This document shows positions 52,088 to 61,498 of a stretch of 64,000 bases of DNA, piece by piece. Where the stretch lies: contig CAYTPI010000015.1 in NCBI GenBank assembly GCA_964439625.1, positions 1-64,000 on the forward strand. Direction: 5' to 3'. Both the position numbers and the translations under genes were made by a program. The notes under the pieces were generated by a model. It saw only the letters and a program-made list of their open reading frames with translations. It was not told the DNA's origin and made no database searches. This stretch comes from CAYTPI01 sp964439625 (GTDB taxonomy: Bacteria > Chloroflexota > Anaerolineae > Aggregatilineales > UBA3940). Position 1 is the stretch's first letter; each line of letters starts with the position of its first letter.

Positions 52088-53443
52088 TTAAATAAGTATT
52101 TCGACTCGATCGATCACCTCGCCGCCGAGGGCCACACCCGAAACGTCGATGCGGTCGTCGTATAGCTCAAACAACGCAAAGCTCGTGACTGCCTGAAAGA
52201 ATTGACTTTCGGGCAGTTCGACCGTTTTGGCATACAGCGTCGAAGACCCCCCCCCACAGACAATGTAGGTCGTGCCGTTGACACCAAGCCGTTCGTAGTT
52301 GTGATCGTGCCCAGAGATCGACAGATGTACCCGCGGGTTGTCGTTGAACAACGGCCCCCATGTGCGACGTGGCACCCAACTATCGCTGTCTCCATGATCA
52401 CCGCTGCTGTAGGCCGCCACATGGTAGATCGGAATGGTTGAACGCCAACGATCATCTGCCAGGCGCTCCGCCAGCCATGTTTCTTGCTCTTGTCGCCCCG
52501 GCTGCCCGAACAACACCTGACTATCCAAGAAGACAAACTGCACATCGCTGTAAGCGACTGCGTAGTATTGATTAAATCCCTCACGAGCGGAAGGCATAAA
52601 GTTCGGGTCAGTGATGGGCGGCGAGGCCGTCCAGTAGAAGGGCAGGCCGTCTGTGTGAACAGCATCGCCATCATAATCATGATTGCCATTGACGCTATAC
52701 ACGGGCATCGATTGATGCAGCGGTGCCAGCGCTTCATACCATTTAACCTTCCAAGCATCGCGTGGGGTCTCTTGCTGGTAGGCCCAATAGACGCAGTCAC
52801 CAGCGTGCAGGCAAAAGTCAGGCTCAAGCGCCGCCATCTCCTGCGCCAATTGAATGGTACGTGCATCACCGAAGCCGCTGTCTGCAACAGCAACAAACCG
52901 GATTGGGCGGTCTGGCCCTTGCGTCCGAAAGGTGATACTGCCCCAAGGCTGACCATCTAACTGAGGCACACGGTAGTCGCCTGCCGCACCCAAGCCGACG
53001 GTTGCTCGGTAGCGAGTGTTAGGCTGCAAGCGATCGACCGTGACCACATGGCGCTTCTGAGCCGCGTCCAGCGGGAGCGATAACTGCGCCCCGCCATTGA
53101 CTGGTTCAAGCAGCAATATTCCTGATGCAGGCACCGCTAGCTCAAAGAAGAGCGTGGCACTTGCCTCAGTGACATGGCGCGTTACCAACGGTAGATAGTA
53201 ACCAACATCAGCAGGAGCTTCTTGGATGCGGATTGGCTCCATAGTTGGAGTAGGCTCAACCACTGCTGCCAGCGTCGGCGTTGAAGTTGGCATAACCGTT
53301 GGTGCCAATTCAGCCGGCATCTCGTTGATCGGCGGTGGCGTTACGATCATTTGAGATTCAACGATACGCGCACACCCCGCCAAAAACGCAGAGAGTGCCG
53401 TAATCAGGAAGGCACGCCGGCTCTTATTATTTGGTTGTTCCAT
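52088..53443 (-). CDS. Tat-exported lipoprotein purple-acid-phosphatase-like enzyme
   Basis: A 451-residue metallophosphoesterase. The signal has a twin-arginine motif (SRRAFL, 8-13) and a lipobox LAGC with Cys24, then a Pro/Thr-rich linker. A fibronectin-like domain (about 85-175) precedes the catalytic domain. All metal motifs are present: Asp188 (VADSG), Asp216 (AGDCVY), Asn254-His255 (GNHD), His341 (YHVAAYS) and His379/His381 (GHDHNYER). It would sit on the outer face of the membrane and release phosphate from organic esters. An earlier ATG at 53464 adds seven residues but has poor ribosome-site spacing. Confidence 0.88.
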   Translation of the reverse strand: MEQPNNKSRRAFLITALSAFLAGCARIVESQMIVTPPPINEMPAELAPTVMPTSTPTLAAVVEPTPTMEPIRIQEAPADVGYYLPLVTRHVTEASATLFFELAVPASGILLLEPVNGGAQLSLPLDAAQKRHVVTVDRLQPNTRYRATVGLGAAGDYRVPQLDGQPWGSITFRTQGPDRPIRFVAVADSGFGDARTIQLAQEMAALEPDFCLHAGDCVYWAYQQETPRDAWKVKWYEALAPLHQSMPVYSVNGNHDYDGDAVHTDGLPFYWTASPPITDPNFMPSAREGFNQYYAVAYSDVQFVFLDSQVLFGQPGRQEQETWLAERLADDRWRSTIPIYHVAAYSSGDHGDSDSWVPRRTWGPLFNDNPRVHLSISGHDHNYERLGVNGTTYIVCGGGSSTLYAKTVELPESQFFQAVTSFALFELYDDRIDVSGVALGGEVIDRVEILI

Positions 53444-53521
53444 GAGATAGCCATTCCAATTCATCCTAGCTTGGGTTCACGTAATTGTACTCGACCAGAA
53501 TAAGGCTGCACCTCGGAAAAA

Positions 53522-53547
53522 GGTAAAAAGGGCCGCCATGGCGACCC
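53522..53547 (-). terminator. Rho-independent terminator after rny
   Basis: A GC-rich stem (53530-53547, centred on CCATGG) is followed on the minus strand by TTTTTACCTTTTT. It lies 27 bp after the rny stop. Confidence 0.8.
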
Positions 53548-53573
53548 CGCCAATTTTCAATTTGAGGTGTGAC

Positions 53574-55115
53574 TTACTTGGCATAATCGACGGCGCGAGT
53601 CTCGCGGATAACCGTCACCTTGATCTGACCAGGGTACTGCATCGATTCTTCAACTTGCTTAGCGATGTCTTTACTCAATTGAATGGCTGAGAGATCATCG
53701 ATCTCCTCAGGGCGAACGATAATGCGAACCTCACGCCCGGCTTGGAGCGCATACGACTGGCTGACACCATCAAATGAGTTGGCAATGTTTTCTAATGAGC
53801 GTACCCGCTTGAGGTAATTCTCAAGGCTTTCGCGGCGGGCACCGGGCCGCGCCCCACTGATTGCATCGGCAGCCTCAACCAGAATGGCTTCCACAGATTC
53901 TTGTGGGACTTCATGGTGATGTGATTCCACGCAGTTCACCACAATCTCTGGGATGTTGTAGCGTCTCAAGAACTCAGCACCAATACGGGCGTGGGTTCCT
54001 TCAGTATCATGATCCATCGCCTTGCCGATATCATGAAGCAGGCCGCCAGCCTTAGCAATCTCGATATTAGCGCCAAGTTCAGCCGCCAACACACTCGACA
54101 GTCGAGCCGTCTCAACAGCATGGGCAAGCTGTTCTTGTCCGTAGCTGGTGCGGAACTTCAAGCGGCCCAACATTTGAATAACATCCTTACGCAGACCTGC
54201 CACACCAGCATCGTAGGCAGCCCGTTCACCCTCTTCCTTGATGATCACCTCGACCTCTTTGGTCGCCTCATTGACCAGTTTCTCAATGCGGGCCGGGTGG
54301 ATACGCCCATCTACGACCAACTGGGCCATCGCACGGCGGGCGATCTCACGGCGGATCGGGTCAAAGCTACTGATAGTCACAGCCTCAGGCGTATCATCGA
54401 CGATAACGTCAACACCCGTGGCTTGCTCAAACGAGCGAATGTTACGTCCGTTGCGCCCGATAATGCGTCCTTTCATTTCATCATTGGGCAGCGATACAAC
54501 CGAGACTGTAACATCGGAGACGTAGTCAGAGGCTACGCGCTGAATAGCCATCGCAATTAATTCACGTCCGCGCGCATCAGCTTCAGCGCTCATCTCGTCC
54601 TCAACCTCACGGATTTTGCGAGCCATGTCTTGGCGAGTGTCACCTTCGACCATATCGATTAAGTGTTGGCGAGCCTCATCTTGAGTCATAGCAGCGACTT
54701 CTTCCAGCTTCTCTAGACGCTGCGCCTTCATCTCTTCGATTTCATTACGCTGCTTGTCCAAGCGGCTCTGACGCTTGTTGAGCCGCTGTTCCTTCTCTTC
54801 GATGCGTTCTGCTTGCTTATCAAGTTGTTCCCGCCGGTTTTGCAGGCGGTCATCTTCCTTGTTTAAGTTCGTTCTGCGGCGGTCTAACTCTTCTTCTTCT
54901 TGCTGCTTGAAGCGCGCCGCTTCATTGCGAGCATCTAGCAGCAATTCCTGCGTTTCGGCTTCGGCTTTGCTAACAACACTCGCCGCTTCCTGCTGTGCCA
55001 ACGCCTTGATTGATTTCCCTTGCTGAGCCTGGATTAACTGCCAAATGACAATGCCAACCCCGGCCCCAACAACCAGTAAGATCAGTATGCCAGGAATAGT
55101 TCCGAAAAATGCCAC
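53574..55115 (-). CDS. rny: Ribonuclease Y
   Basis: A 513-residue membrane-anchored endoribonuclease. The N-terminal helix (ILILLVVGAGVGIVIW) is followed by a long charged coiled coil (about 35-185). A KH domain comes next with GRIIGRNGRN (217-226), and then an HD domain with His361-Asp362 in LLHDIGKAMDHD. Length and order are those of Firmicutes RNase Y, which initiates mRNA decay. It follows recX by 54 bp, and the set recA-recX-rny is on one strand. Confidence 0.95.
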   Translation of the reverse strand: MAFFGTIPGILILLVVGAGVGIVIWQLIQAQQGKSIKALAQQEAASVVSKAEAETQELLLDARNEAARFKQQEEEELDRRRTNLNKEDDRLQNRREQLDKQAERIEEKEQRLNKRQSRLDKQRNEIEEMKAQRLEKLEEVAAMTQDEARQHLIDMVEGDTRQDMARKIREVEDEMSAEADARGRELIAMAIQRVASDYVSDVTVSVVSLPNDEMKGRIIGRNGRNIRSFEQATGVDVIVDDTPEAVTISSFDPIRREIARRAMAQLVVDGRIHPARIEKLVNEATKEVEVIIKEEGERAAYDAGVAGLRKDVIQMLGRLKFRTSYGQEQLAHAVETARLSSVLAAELGANIEIAKAGGLLHDIGKAMDHDTEGTHARIGAEFLRRYNIPEIVVNCVESHHHEVPQESVEAILVEAADAISGARPGARRESLENYLKRVRSLENIANSFDGVSQSYALQAGREVRIIVRPEEIDDLSAIQLSKDIAKQVEESMQYPGQIKVTVIRETRAVDYAK

Positions 55116-55169
55116 CTTGCCTGCTCCTTCATCAAATGAGTTTTCGTTTTTATAGGCTGATATTTATGT

Positions 55170-55877
55170 TCAGGACGAAATAACATCGTCTTCTTGTTGT
55201 TCGCGTTCTTCAAGCAGTTGTTCGACCACATCGCGGCTGGTGCCGTAGTCAAACCCTAAGCGCGTTAGATACGCAAGCATTTTTTTCTTGAATGTCGGCA
55301 CATCGGCCTTACGGTAGCGACGAGCGCGCTTCGCAGCCGCCCGGTATGCAGCATCATCTGCGTCAATTTCTTCCACGGCGAGGTCAAGCGCCTCGTCCGG
55401 CACCCCTTTTCGACGCAGTTCATAGCGCAGAGCCCGTTCACCGCGCGGCTTAAAGCGGTCGCGGTTTTCTACCCAGTAGCGGGCAAAGGCGACATCATCC
55501 AGTAAGCCAACGCGCACGAGCCGAGAGATGACTTCTTCGACTGCTACCTCACTGATGTCTTTGTCGCGCAGATTCTGACGAACCTCTGCGATGCTACGCG
55601 GCCTGTATGAAAGAAAGTTCAAGGCTCGATCATGAGCGACCGCAACCTCATCAAGGGCTTTCAAGCGCACAACATCTTCCGCTGTGAGCTTTTGCCCTTT
55701 GCGCAGCTTCATCGCCTCGTTGATTGTCAGCCCGAAGGCAAATTCGCCATCGAGGTGAATATTGACGCGCTCTTTATTACGCTTCTGAACAACCATCAGT
55801 GTAATAGTACCGCCAGAGTGCTCATCCGCTGGGTTATCATTCTGGGGTTGTTCGCTTGGTTGATGTTGTCTAGTCAT
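55170..55877 (-). CDS. recX: Regulatory protein RecX
   Basis: A 235-residue RecX from the ATG at 55877 (AAGGG upstream). A longer frame to 55961 is less likely. It has an N-terminal beta region (LMVVQKRNKERVNIHLDGEF) before the helical RecX repeats (ALNFLSYRPRSIAEVRQNL, then LLDDVAFARYWVENR and KPRGERALRYELRRKG). RecX binds and restrains RecA filaments. It lies directly downstream of recA, the usual arrangement. Confidence 0.9.
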   Translation of the reverse strand: MTRQHQPSEQPQNDNPADEHSGGTITLMVVQKRNKERVNIHLDGEFAFGLTINEAMKLRKGQKLTAEDVVRLKALDEVAVAHDRALNFLSYRPRSIAEVRQNLRDKDISEVAVEEVISRLVRVGLLDDVAFARYWVENRDRFKPRGERALRYELRRKGVPDEALDLAVEEIDADDAAYRAAAKRARRYRKADVPTFKKKMLAYLTRLGFDYGTSRDVVEQLLEEREQQEDDVISS

Positions 55878-56048
55878 CTCGATACCCTTAACGCAAACAG
55901 CCGCGGCAAACCACGGCTGTTTGATGAAGACAGTTTTAACGAGTGAGGCTGACCTCACCATTTATGTCTACGTGCGTGTGATTTGCGTCATCACGCTCGT
56001 ATGATTTACCAGTTTACTCAACAGGTCAATAGACCCTACCAGAAATAA

Positions 56049-57077
56049 TTACTCTTCAGCTTCTTCAATGGAGCCACTAACCAACGGGGCTAGGCCGTAT
56101 GCTTCACGAATAGCTTGGTCAAGAATGGCACACAATTCTGGATCATCCCGTAGGACATCCTTTGTGTTCTCACGTCCTTGCGCTAGCAAGTCATCGTCGT
56201 AACGGTAGAAAGCACCTCGCTTCTCGACGAACCCTAATTCGACGGCAATGTCTAACAGGTCACCAACATAGCTGATGCCCTCGCCATACATAATGTCGAA
56301 TTCAGCATTCTGAAACGGTGATGCCAACTTGTTCTTCGTGATGCGCACACGCGTGCGATTACCGACAACCTCACCACCATTCTTGATCGCCTTAATACGG
56401 CGAATATCAATGCGAATCGACGCATAGAACTTGAGGGCACGACCACCGGTCGTCGTCTCAGGGCTGCCAAACATCACACCGATTTTTTCACGAAGTTGGT
56501 TGGTAAAAATCATCGCGGTGTTACTCTGCTTGATCGCCCCGGAGAGCTTGCGCAGCGCTTGGCTCATCAGGCGGGCCTGAAGGCCAACATGCGAGTCACC
56601 CATTTCACCTTCGATTTCCGCCCGTGGTACAAGGGCGGCAACCGAGTCTAGGACGATTACATCGACAGCCCCTGACCGAACAAGCGCCTCAGCAATTTCA
56701 AGGGCTTGCTCACCTGTATCTGGCTGGCTAATGTAGAGTTCATCAATATTTACGCCGATCTTTTCAGCGTAAATAGGGTCAAGTGCGTGCTCCATGTCAA
56801 TGAAAGCACAGATGCCACCCATGCGTTGAGCATTGGAAATGATGTGCAGGCAAAGAGTCGTCTTACCAGAAGACTCCGGCCCATATATTTCTGTGACGCG
56901 GCCCCGAGGAATACCCCCGATGCCGAGCGCAATATCAATCGACAAACCACCCGTTGGGATATAATCGACGTTCAAGGTCTGGGATTCACCCAACTTCATG
57001 ATTGCGCCGTCACCAAATCGTTTTGTTAAGTCTTTTAGCGTCTTTTCTAAAGAGGCCAGACGTCCATCATCAGCCAT
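56049..57077 (-). CDS. recA: Recombinase RecA
   Basis: A 342-residue RecA of normal length. Walker A is GPESSGKT (66-73), the Walker B region is VIVLDSVAAL, loop L1 follows EIEGEMGDSHVG, and the FTNQLREKIGVMFG segment follows. It forms the ATP-dependent strand-exchange filament and triggers LexA cleavage. The leader upstream of the gene (about 235 nt) contains a promoter and a candidate SOS box at 57307-57319. Confidence 0.97.
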   Translation of the reverse strand: MADDGRLASLEKTLKDLTKRFGDGAIMKLGESQTLNVDYIPTGGLSIDIALGIGGIPRGRVTEIYGPESSGKTTLCLHIISNAQRMGGICAFIDMEHALDPIYAEKIGVNIDELYISQPDTGEQALEIAEALVRSGAVDVIVLDSVAALVPRAEIEGEMGDSHVGLQARLMSQALRKLSGAIKQSNTAMIFTNQLREKIGVMFGSPETTTGGRALKFYASIRIDIRRIKAIKNGGEVVGNRTRVRITKNKLASPFQNAEFDIMYGEGISYVGDLLDIAVELGFVEKRGAFYRYDDDLLAQGRENTKDVLRDDPELCAILDQAIREAYGLAPLVSGSIEEAEE

Positions 57078-57295
57078 TAGATTCCAGTGCTCCTCGCTAC
57101 TATAGGTGGACTCAGTTTTGTATGCTTAAAGTTAATTGTTGAGTCTGGTAAATAGTACGAGCTTTACTTAGTTTTGGATTGTAAGTTTACAGCAATCGCC
57201 ATCTAAAAGCAATGTATGGTTTGCTCTAAGCAACATAAGCCGCCCCCTTGCGAAGCGACTTGTGTTGGCTACTTTTGCCACCAAACTAGTTTTAC

Positions 57296-57349
57296 TTGTA
57301 CTGTACCGAACGTTCGTTCTATTATATCATACGCATAAATCAACGCAAA
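57296..57349. promoter_or_regulatory. Divergent recA/helicase promoters with SOS (LexA) box
   Basis: CGAAC-gttc-GTTC at 57307-57319 matches the GAAC-N4-GTTC LexA box of Gram-positive type. Leftward (recA), TATAAT (57326-57321) with TTGCGT 16 nt away places the box at the start site. Rightward (helicase), TTGTAC (57296-57301), 18 nt and TATTAT (57320-57325) place the box inside the spacer. One bound repressor could close both promoters. Confidence 0.65.
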
Positions 57350-57401
57350 GTCGCACCTTGCTCCTAGACTAATTGCATTCATACATGCGGAAAACATTCT
57401 A

Positions 57402-59972
57402 ATGACTCTAGACACCCTACTTAATAAGCTTCGTTTCAATGATGACTTCTTAAAACATGTCGTCGCTTGGGAGCGCATGCCACGACGCCCCGCACGCCAT
57501 GCTGATATGCCGCCAAAACTTGATGAACGCACCATGATGATGCTGCGCCGCCGAGGTGTGTCACCATTATACTCGCATCAAGTTGAGGCCATCGAAGCGG
57601 TGCTGGATGGTCACCATGTGGTGATCGCGACAGGTACCGCATCGGGTAAGTCGCTGGGGTATGCCGTCCCTCTCTTAGAAGCAGCCTTGCATAATCCGCA
57701 TGCAACCTCGCTGTATTTGGCACCAACCAAAGCCCTCGCGCAAGATCAATCGGTGACATTAAATAATCTCGCCGCAGAACTAGAATCTCATTATCCGATT
57801 GAAGTCAATATCTATGATGGCGATACGCCAAAGAGTGCCCGGGCAGGTATCCGCAAGAAAGGCGGCATTGTTCTCTCGAACCCAGATATGCTGCACTTGG
57901 GGATTTTGCCATACCATACCCGCTGGGCCCGATTCTTTCAGAAGCTACAGTACGTCGTCCTTGATGAAATGCACATCTACCGCGGTGTATTCGGGAGCCA
58001 CATGGCGAATGTCATTCGGCGGCTGCGGCGCATTTGTCAATTTTACGGCAGTGATCCGGTTTTCATCTGCGCTAGCGCGACGATCTCTAACCCACAAGAA
58101 CTCGCTGCCTCACTGCTAGAAGACGCTGTCGTTCTCGTCGATCAAGATGGCTCGCCGCAAGGTGAGCGCCACGTGATCCTCTACAACCCGCCATTAGTTG
58201 ACGCAGCCAGCGGGATGCGACGCAGCTATCTCTTAGAAAGTCGCCAGCTCGCCAGCCGCTTACTTGAAGAAGATGTCCAGACGATATTATTCGCCGCAAC
58301 CCGCTTGAACACCGAACTACTGCTCGGCTACCTGCGCGACGGTTACCAAAAAATAGGCGGTAACCCGGCAGCAGTGCGCGGCTACCGGGGCGGTTACCTG
58401 CCGCTGGAGCGGCGTGCCATCGAGGAAGCGCTTCGCAATGGTGAGGTTCGGGGGGTGGTTGCCACCAATGCACTCGAACTAGGCGTCGATATCGGATCAT
58501 TGGGAGCGGCGGTATTGGCTGGCTACCCAGGTACAATTGCCAGCGTTTGGCAGCAGATTGGGCGGGCAGGTCGCCGGACTGGGACATCTCTCGGCATCTT
58601 AGTGACCTCAGCCGCTCCCCTCGATCAATATATTGCGACGCACCCAGCTTACATCTTCGAGAAATCACCAGAGCAAGCCCTACTGAACCCCAACAACCCA
58701 ATCATTCTGTTGAACCATCTCCGCTGCGCGGCTTACGAACTGCCCTTTCTGTCAGGAGAACCGTTCGGTTTACTCGATGATGCCGAGGAACTGCTGCAAG
58801 AACTCACCGAACAGGGTGACCTCAACTTTGGCAATGGCACCTATCGCTGGATCAGTGACGCGTACCCAGCGGGTGAATTTTCACTGAGATCAGGCACTAG
58901 CGATACGGTGCTCGTACAGTGGGTTAGTGAGGGAGAGCCAACCGTAATCGGCGAGGTAGACCGTACAACCGCCCCGGTAATGGTCTATGAAGGGGCGGTC
59001 TACACGCACGAGGGACGGCAGTTCATCATCAATAAGCTAGATTGGCAAGCAGGCGTTGCTACCGCCACCGAAACCAACGTCGAATATTATACGCAGGCCA
59101 ACGCTGGCACTGACGTTACCCTTCAGGAGGTGTACGAAAGCGAAGTTTTCGGTGATCAGGTCAAGGCCCACGGACGAGTCTTAGTCTCGACGCGGGCGGT
59201 AAGCTACCGACAAGTACGGCATTACACCCACGAGACACTTGGCTACGGGGATATCGACCTACCTACCCAAGCATATGAGACGACCGCTTTTTGGCTCTCA
59301 CTGACGCCAGACTTGGCCCTCGAACTGGAAGCCAGTGGCGTCTTAACGCCTCCGAATAACTATGGCCCAAACTGGCATGAGCAGCGCAACAAAACCCGTA
59401 AGCGTGACCAGTATCGCTGCACACACTGCGGTAAACCAGAAGCACCAGACCATCAACATGATGTGCATCATCTGACGCCCTTCCGTGAATTTGGGTACGT
59501 TCCAGATTTCAACCAGAACTACAAAGAAGCCAACCGCCTCGATAATCTCGTAACCGTCTGCAAGGCTTGCCACCGTGCCATTGAAACAGCACAGCGTCGT
59601 CAAGACGGGTTAACAGGATTGGCTAGCATGTTGAAGAATCTAGCGGCTGTCCATCTCATGTGCTCCTCGGGTGACCTTGGTGTGCTAGCAGAGCAGCGTT
59701 CGGCTTACAGCAAATCACCTGCGATCACAATCTATGATCGGGCGGCAGGTGGGCTAGGGATGTCCGTGCGGCTGTATGATCTGCTGGAGCGGCTGCTCAA
59801 TGATGCGCGTGACGTTCTATGGAGTTGCCCATGTGATACTGGCTGCCCGGCTTGCGTTGGCCCTGTCGGTGACGTTGATCAGGGTACCAAGGTCAATGCA
59901 GGGCTGCTGCTTGATGCGCTGTTAGGTGGTGCCGCTGCATCAACGCAGCAAGATAATGATATTCCGTTTTAG
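57402..59972 (+). CDS. MrfA/YprA-like DEAD/DEAH helicase with inserted HNH nuclease domain
   Basis: An 856-residue superfamily 2 helicase. Motor lobe 1 has the Q-region SHQVEAI, motif I GTASGKS (78-84), DEMH (189-192) and SATIS. Lobe 2 has the segment TNALELGVDIG and QQIGRAGR. The C-terminal DUF1998-type zinc site is CPCDTGCPACVG (809-820). Between the two parts, about residues 651-735, is an HNH nuclease module: C-x2-C (673/676), HDVHH (686-690), DNL (714-716) and CKACH (720-724). The insert is in frame inside the conserved C-terminal region. MrfA is a mitomycin-lesion repair helicase. The divergent recA and shared SOS box suggest a DNA-repair function. Confidence 0.9.
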   Translation: MTLDTLLNKLRFNDDFLKHVVAWERMPRRPARHADMPPKLDERTMMMLRRRGVSPLYSHQVEAIEAVLDGHHVVIATGTASGKSLGYAVPLLEAALHNPHATSLYLAPTKALAQDQSVTLNNLAAELESHYPIEVNIYDGDTPKSARAGIRKKGGIVLSNPDMLHLGILPYHTRWARFFQKLQYVVLDEMHIYRGVFGSHMANVIRRLRRICQFYGSDPVFICASATISNPQELAASLLEDAVVLVDQDGSPQGERHVILYNPPLVDAASGMRRSYLLESRQLASRLLEEDVQTILFAATRLNTELLLGYLRDGYQKIGGNPAAVRGYRGGYLPLERRAIEEALRNGEVRGVVATNALELGVDIGSLGAAVLAGYPGTIASVWQQIGRAGRRTGTSLGILVTSAAPLDQYIATHPAYIFEKSPEQALLNPNNPIILLNHLRCAAYELPFLSGEPFGLLDDAEELLQELTEQGDLNFGNGTYRWISDAYPAGEFSLRSGTSDTVLVQWVSEGEPTVIGEVDRTTAPVMVYEGAVYTHEGRQFIINKLDWQAGVATATETNVEYYTQANAGTDVTLQEVYESEVFGDQVKAHGRVLVSTRAVSYRQVRHYTHETLGYGDIDLPTQAYETTAFWLSLTPDLALELEASGVLTPPNNYGPNWHEQRNKTRKRDQYRCTHCGKPEAPDHQHDVHHLTPFREFGYVPDFNQNYKEANRLDNLVTVCKACHRAIETAQRRQDGLTGLASMLKNLAAVHLMCSSGDLGVLAEQRSAYSKSPAITIYDRAAGGLGMSVRLYDLLERLLNDARDVLWSCPCDTGCPACVGPVGDVDQGTKVNAGLLLDALLGGAAASTQQDNDIPF

Positions 59973-60012
59973 ATTTACAGTCTTTGAGTCTGTTTGCATT
60001 CGGAAGCAAGTC

Positions 60013-60411
60013 TCAGCCACCGAGCCATTGCGAGACAAGATCAAAGGCCAAGCGCCCCGTCTGTGATGAGCGCAAGGTGACGCCAAACAGAAAGGCACTG
60101 GCAAACAGCCAAATGAGCGGGCGCTGCGTTTCTCCTTGTGTGTAAGCATAGACGGCAGGCCATGTGATCACCGCGGTAGCACCATACAAAAAATGTACGC
60201 CACGGGCAGGCGCACCACCAAATATCCATGCACCTATTCCCAAAAGCATATGCACAATAATCAAAATTTCGCCGACGGCAATCGCCCCCCAGTAGTTACC
60301 ATCCAGGGGACGGCGCGTGATGATCAAGTAGAGCGAATACAACGTCACCAACCCTGTGAAGATCGTCACAGCGGTCGCTGCTTGGTTATGCAGTTGTCCG
60401 AGGAAAGCCAT
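60013..60411 (-). CDS. Small polytopic membrane protein
   Basis: A 132-residue protein from the ATG at 60411 (GGAAAGG 6 nt upstream), with an ATG at 60429 as alternative. Four hydrophobic helices are evident: TIFTGLVTLYSLYLII, IAVGEILIIVHMLLGIGAWI, FLYGATAVITWPAVYAY and PLIWLFASAFLFGVTL. The family is not recognised. A central His and a GVHFLYG stretch are notable but not diagnostic. It is convergent with the helicase gene. Confidence 0.7.
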   Translation of the reverse strand: MAFLGQLHNQAATAVTIFTGLVTLYSLYLIITRRPLDGNYWGAIAVGEILIIVHMLLGIGAWIFGGAPARGVHFLYGATAVITWPAVYAYTQGETQRPLIWLFASAFLFGVTLRSSQTGRLAFDLVSQWLGG

Positions 60412-60575
60412 GCAGGCCCTTTCCAACATTGCTAAGGATATATACCAGATAGTGCTGTAGATTATAAATACTATATGCCGCAGTTTCGATTGTTGGCATA
60501 GAATGACTTCTGTAATGTATTGACTATTGAAATTTTTGTTACACTTATCGAGTAAACACCGAATGAGGAGATTTT

Positions 60576-61376
60576 ATGAAACGTACTTATTGGATCATTC
60601 CCGTTGTCGTCCTTACAACAGCCCTAATGACGGTTGCATCGGCATTCGCGCAGACGGGTTTCGTCAATGTTGCGGGTGTCAACTGCGACATTATTCAAGA
60701 TGAAGACGACGATGATGCCTTCCCAAAAGTTGTCTTTAGCGCCAGCGCCTCCGATGGTCTCTATGACCTCGAAATGCAGATCACCAGCCTCAGCAGTGGC
60801 GACAGTACCAGCGTCACCTTCCGTTATGATGGTGACAGCGACTCTGTCAATGACGACTGGGATACCGGTCTAGAAGATGCAAACGCTACGGATCGCTTCC
60901 GCGTGAAGGCCGAGTTGTTCGATGATGACGGCACCCGCATCTCAGACTTTGAAGGCGACTTCGCTTGTGGCGATACGCCTATTGGCGGTGGGTACAGTCC
61001 ATCTGTGACGATACTCGACCTAAGCACATCACAATTTGCTGATAACGAGGGTAACCTTGCCTGTGGCGTCTTTGACGTTGAAGGCTGGGGGTTCAAGATC
61101 ATTGCACGCGACGTCGTTCCAGCCTGTGCGCCCTTCAGCACTTTCGAAATTAAGTGCCAAGCAGGTGACGAGGGTTTGATCACTGGGCGCGACATCTACG
61201 ATGTGACATCAGATGCGTTCAATATTGAATTTGAAAGTAAAACGCACGGTGTTTGTGGCGTCTTCGCCTCAGGCCCGCTGCAACCTGCCCCCGCTGGCCC
61301 TGCGATTACACCAGCGACACCCGTTGAGACAGCACCCATTCAATCCGTTGGTGAAGCCATCTGGGGTCGTCGCTAG
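60576..61376 (+). CDS. Secreted protein of unknown function
   Basis: A 266-residue protein with a clear signal peptide (MKRTYWIIPVVVLTTAL then MTVASAFAQ, probable cleavage after AFA). The mature part is acidic and beta-rich with seven cysteines, suggesting disulfides outside the membrane, and ends in a Pro/Thr-rich tail. No catalytic motif is recognised. GAGGAG lies 6 nt before the ATG and a terminator follows, so it is probably monocistronic. Confidence 0.75.
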   Translation: MKRTYWIIPVVVLTTALMTVASAFAQTGFVNVAGVNCDIIQDEDDDDAFPKVVFSASASDGLYDLEMQITSLSSGDSTSVTFRYDGDSDSVNDDWDTGLEDANATDRFRVKAELFDDDGTRISDFEGDFACGDTPIGGGYSPSVTILDLSTSQFADNEGNLACGVFDVEGWGFKIIARDVVPACAPFSTFEIKCQAGDEGLITGRDIYDVTSDAFNIEFESKTHGVCGVFASGPLQPAPAGPAITPATPVETAPIQSVGEAIWGRR

Positions 61377-61404
61377 ATTATATCCGCCACATAACATTGA
61401 TGAA

Positions 61405-61437
61405 GCACCCTCATAATCGGGGGTGTTTTCATTTTTT
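61405..61437 (+). terminator. Terminator after the secreted protein gene
   Basis: CACCC (61406-61410) pairs with GGGTG (61421-61425), followed by TTTTCATTTTTT. It is 30 bp past the stop. Confidence 0.7.
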
Positions 61438-61462
61438 CAACCATTAGGGGGCTTTGGCGATG

Positions 61463-61471
61463 TGCTATACT
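61463..61471 (+). promoter_or_regulatory. Extended -10 promoter
   Basis: TGCTATACT is an extended -10 hexamer 27 bp before the ATG at 61499. No good -35 is visible. Confidence 0.4.
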
Positions 61472-61498
61472 GTACTTTGTGAATTCCGTTGGCCATGA

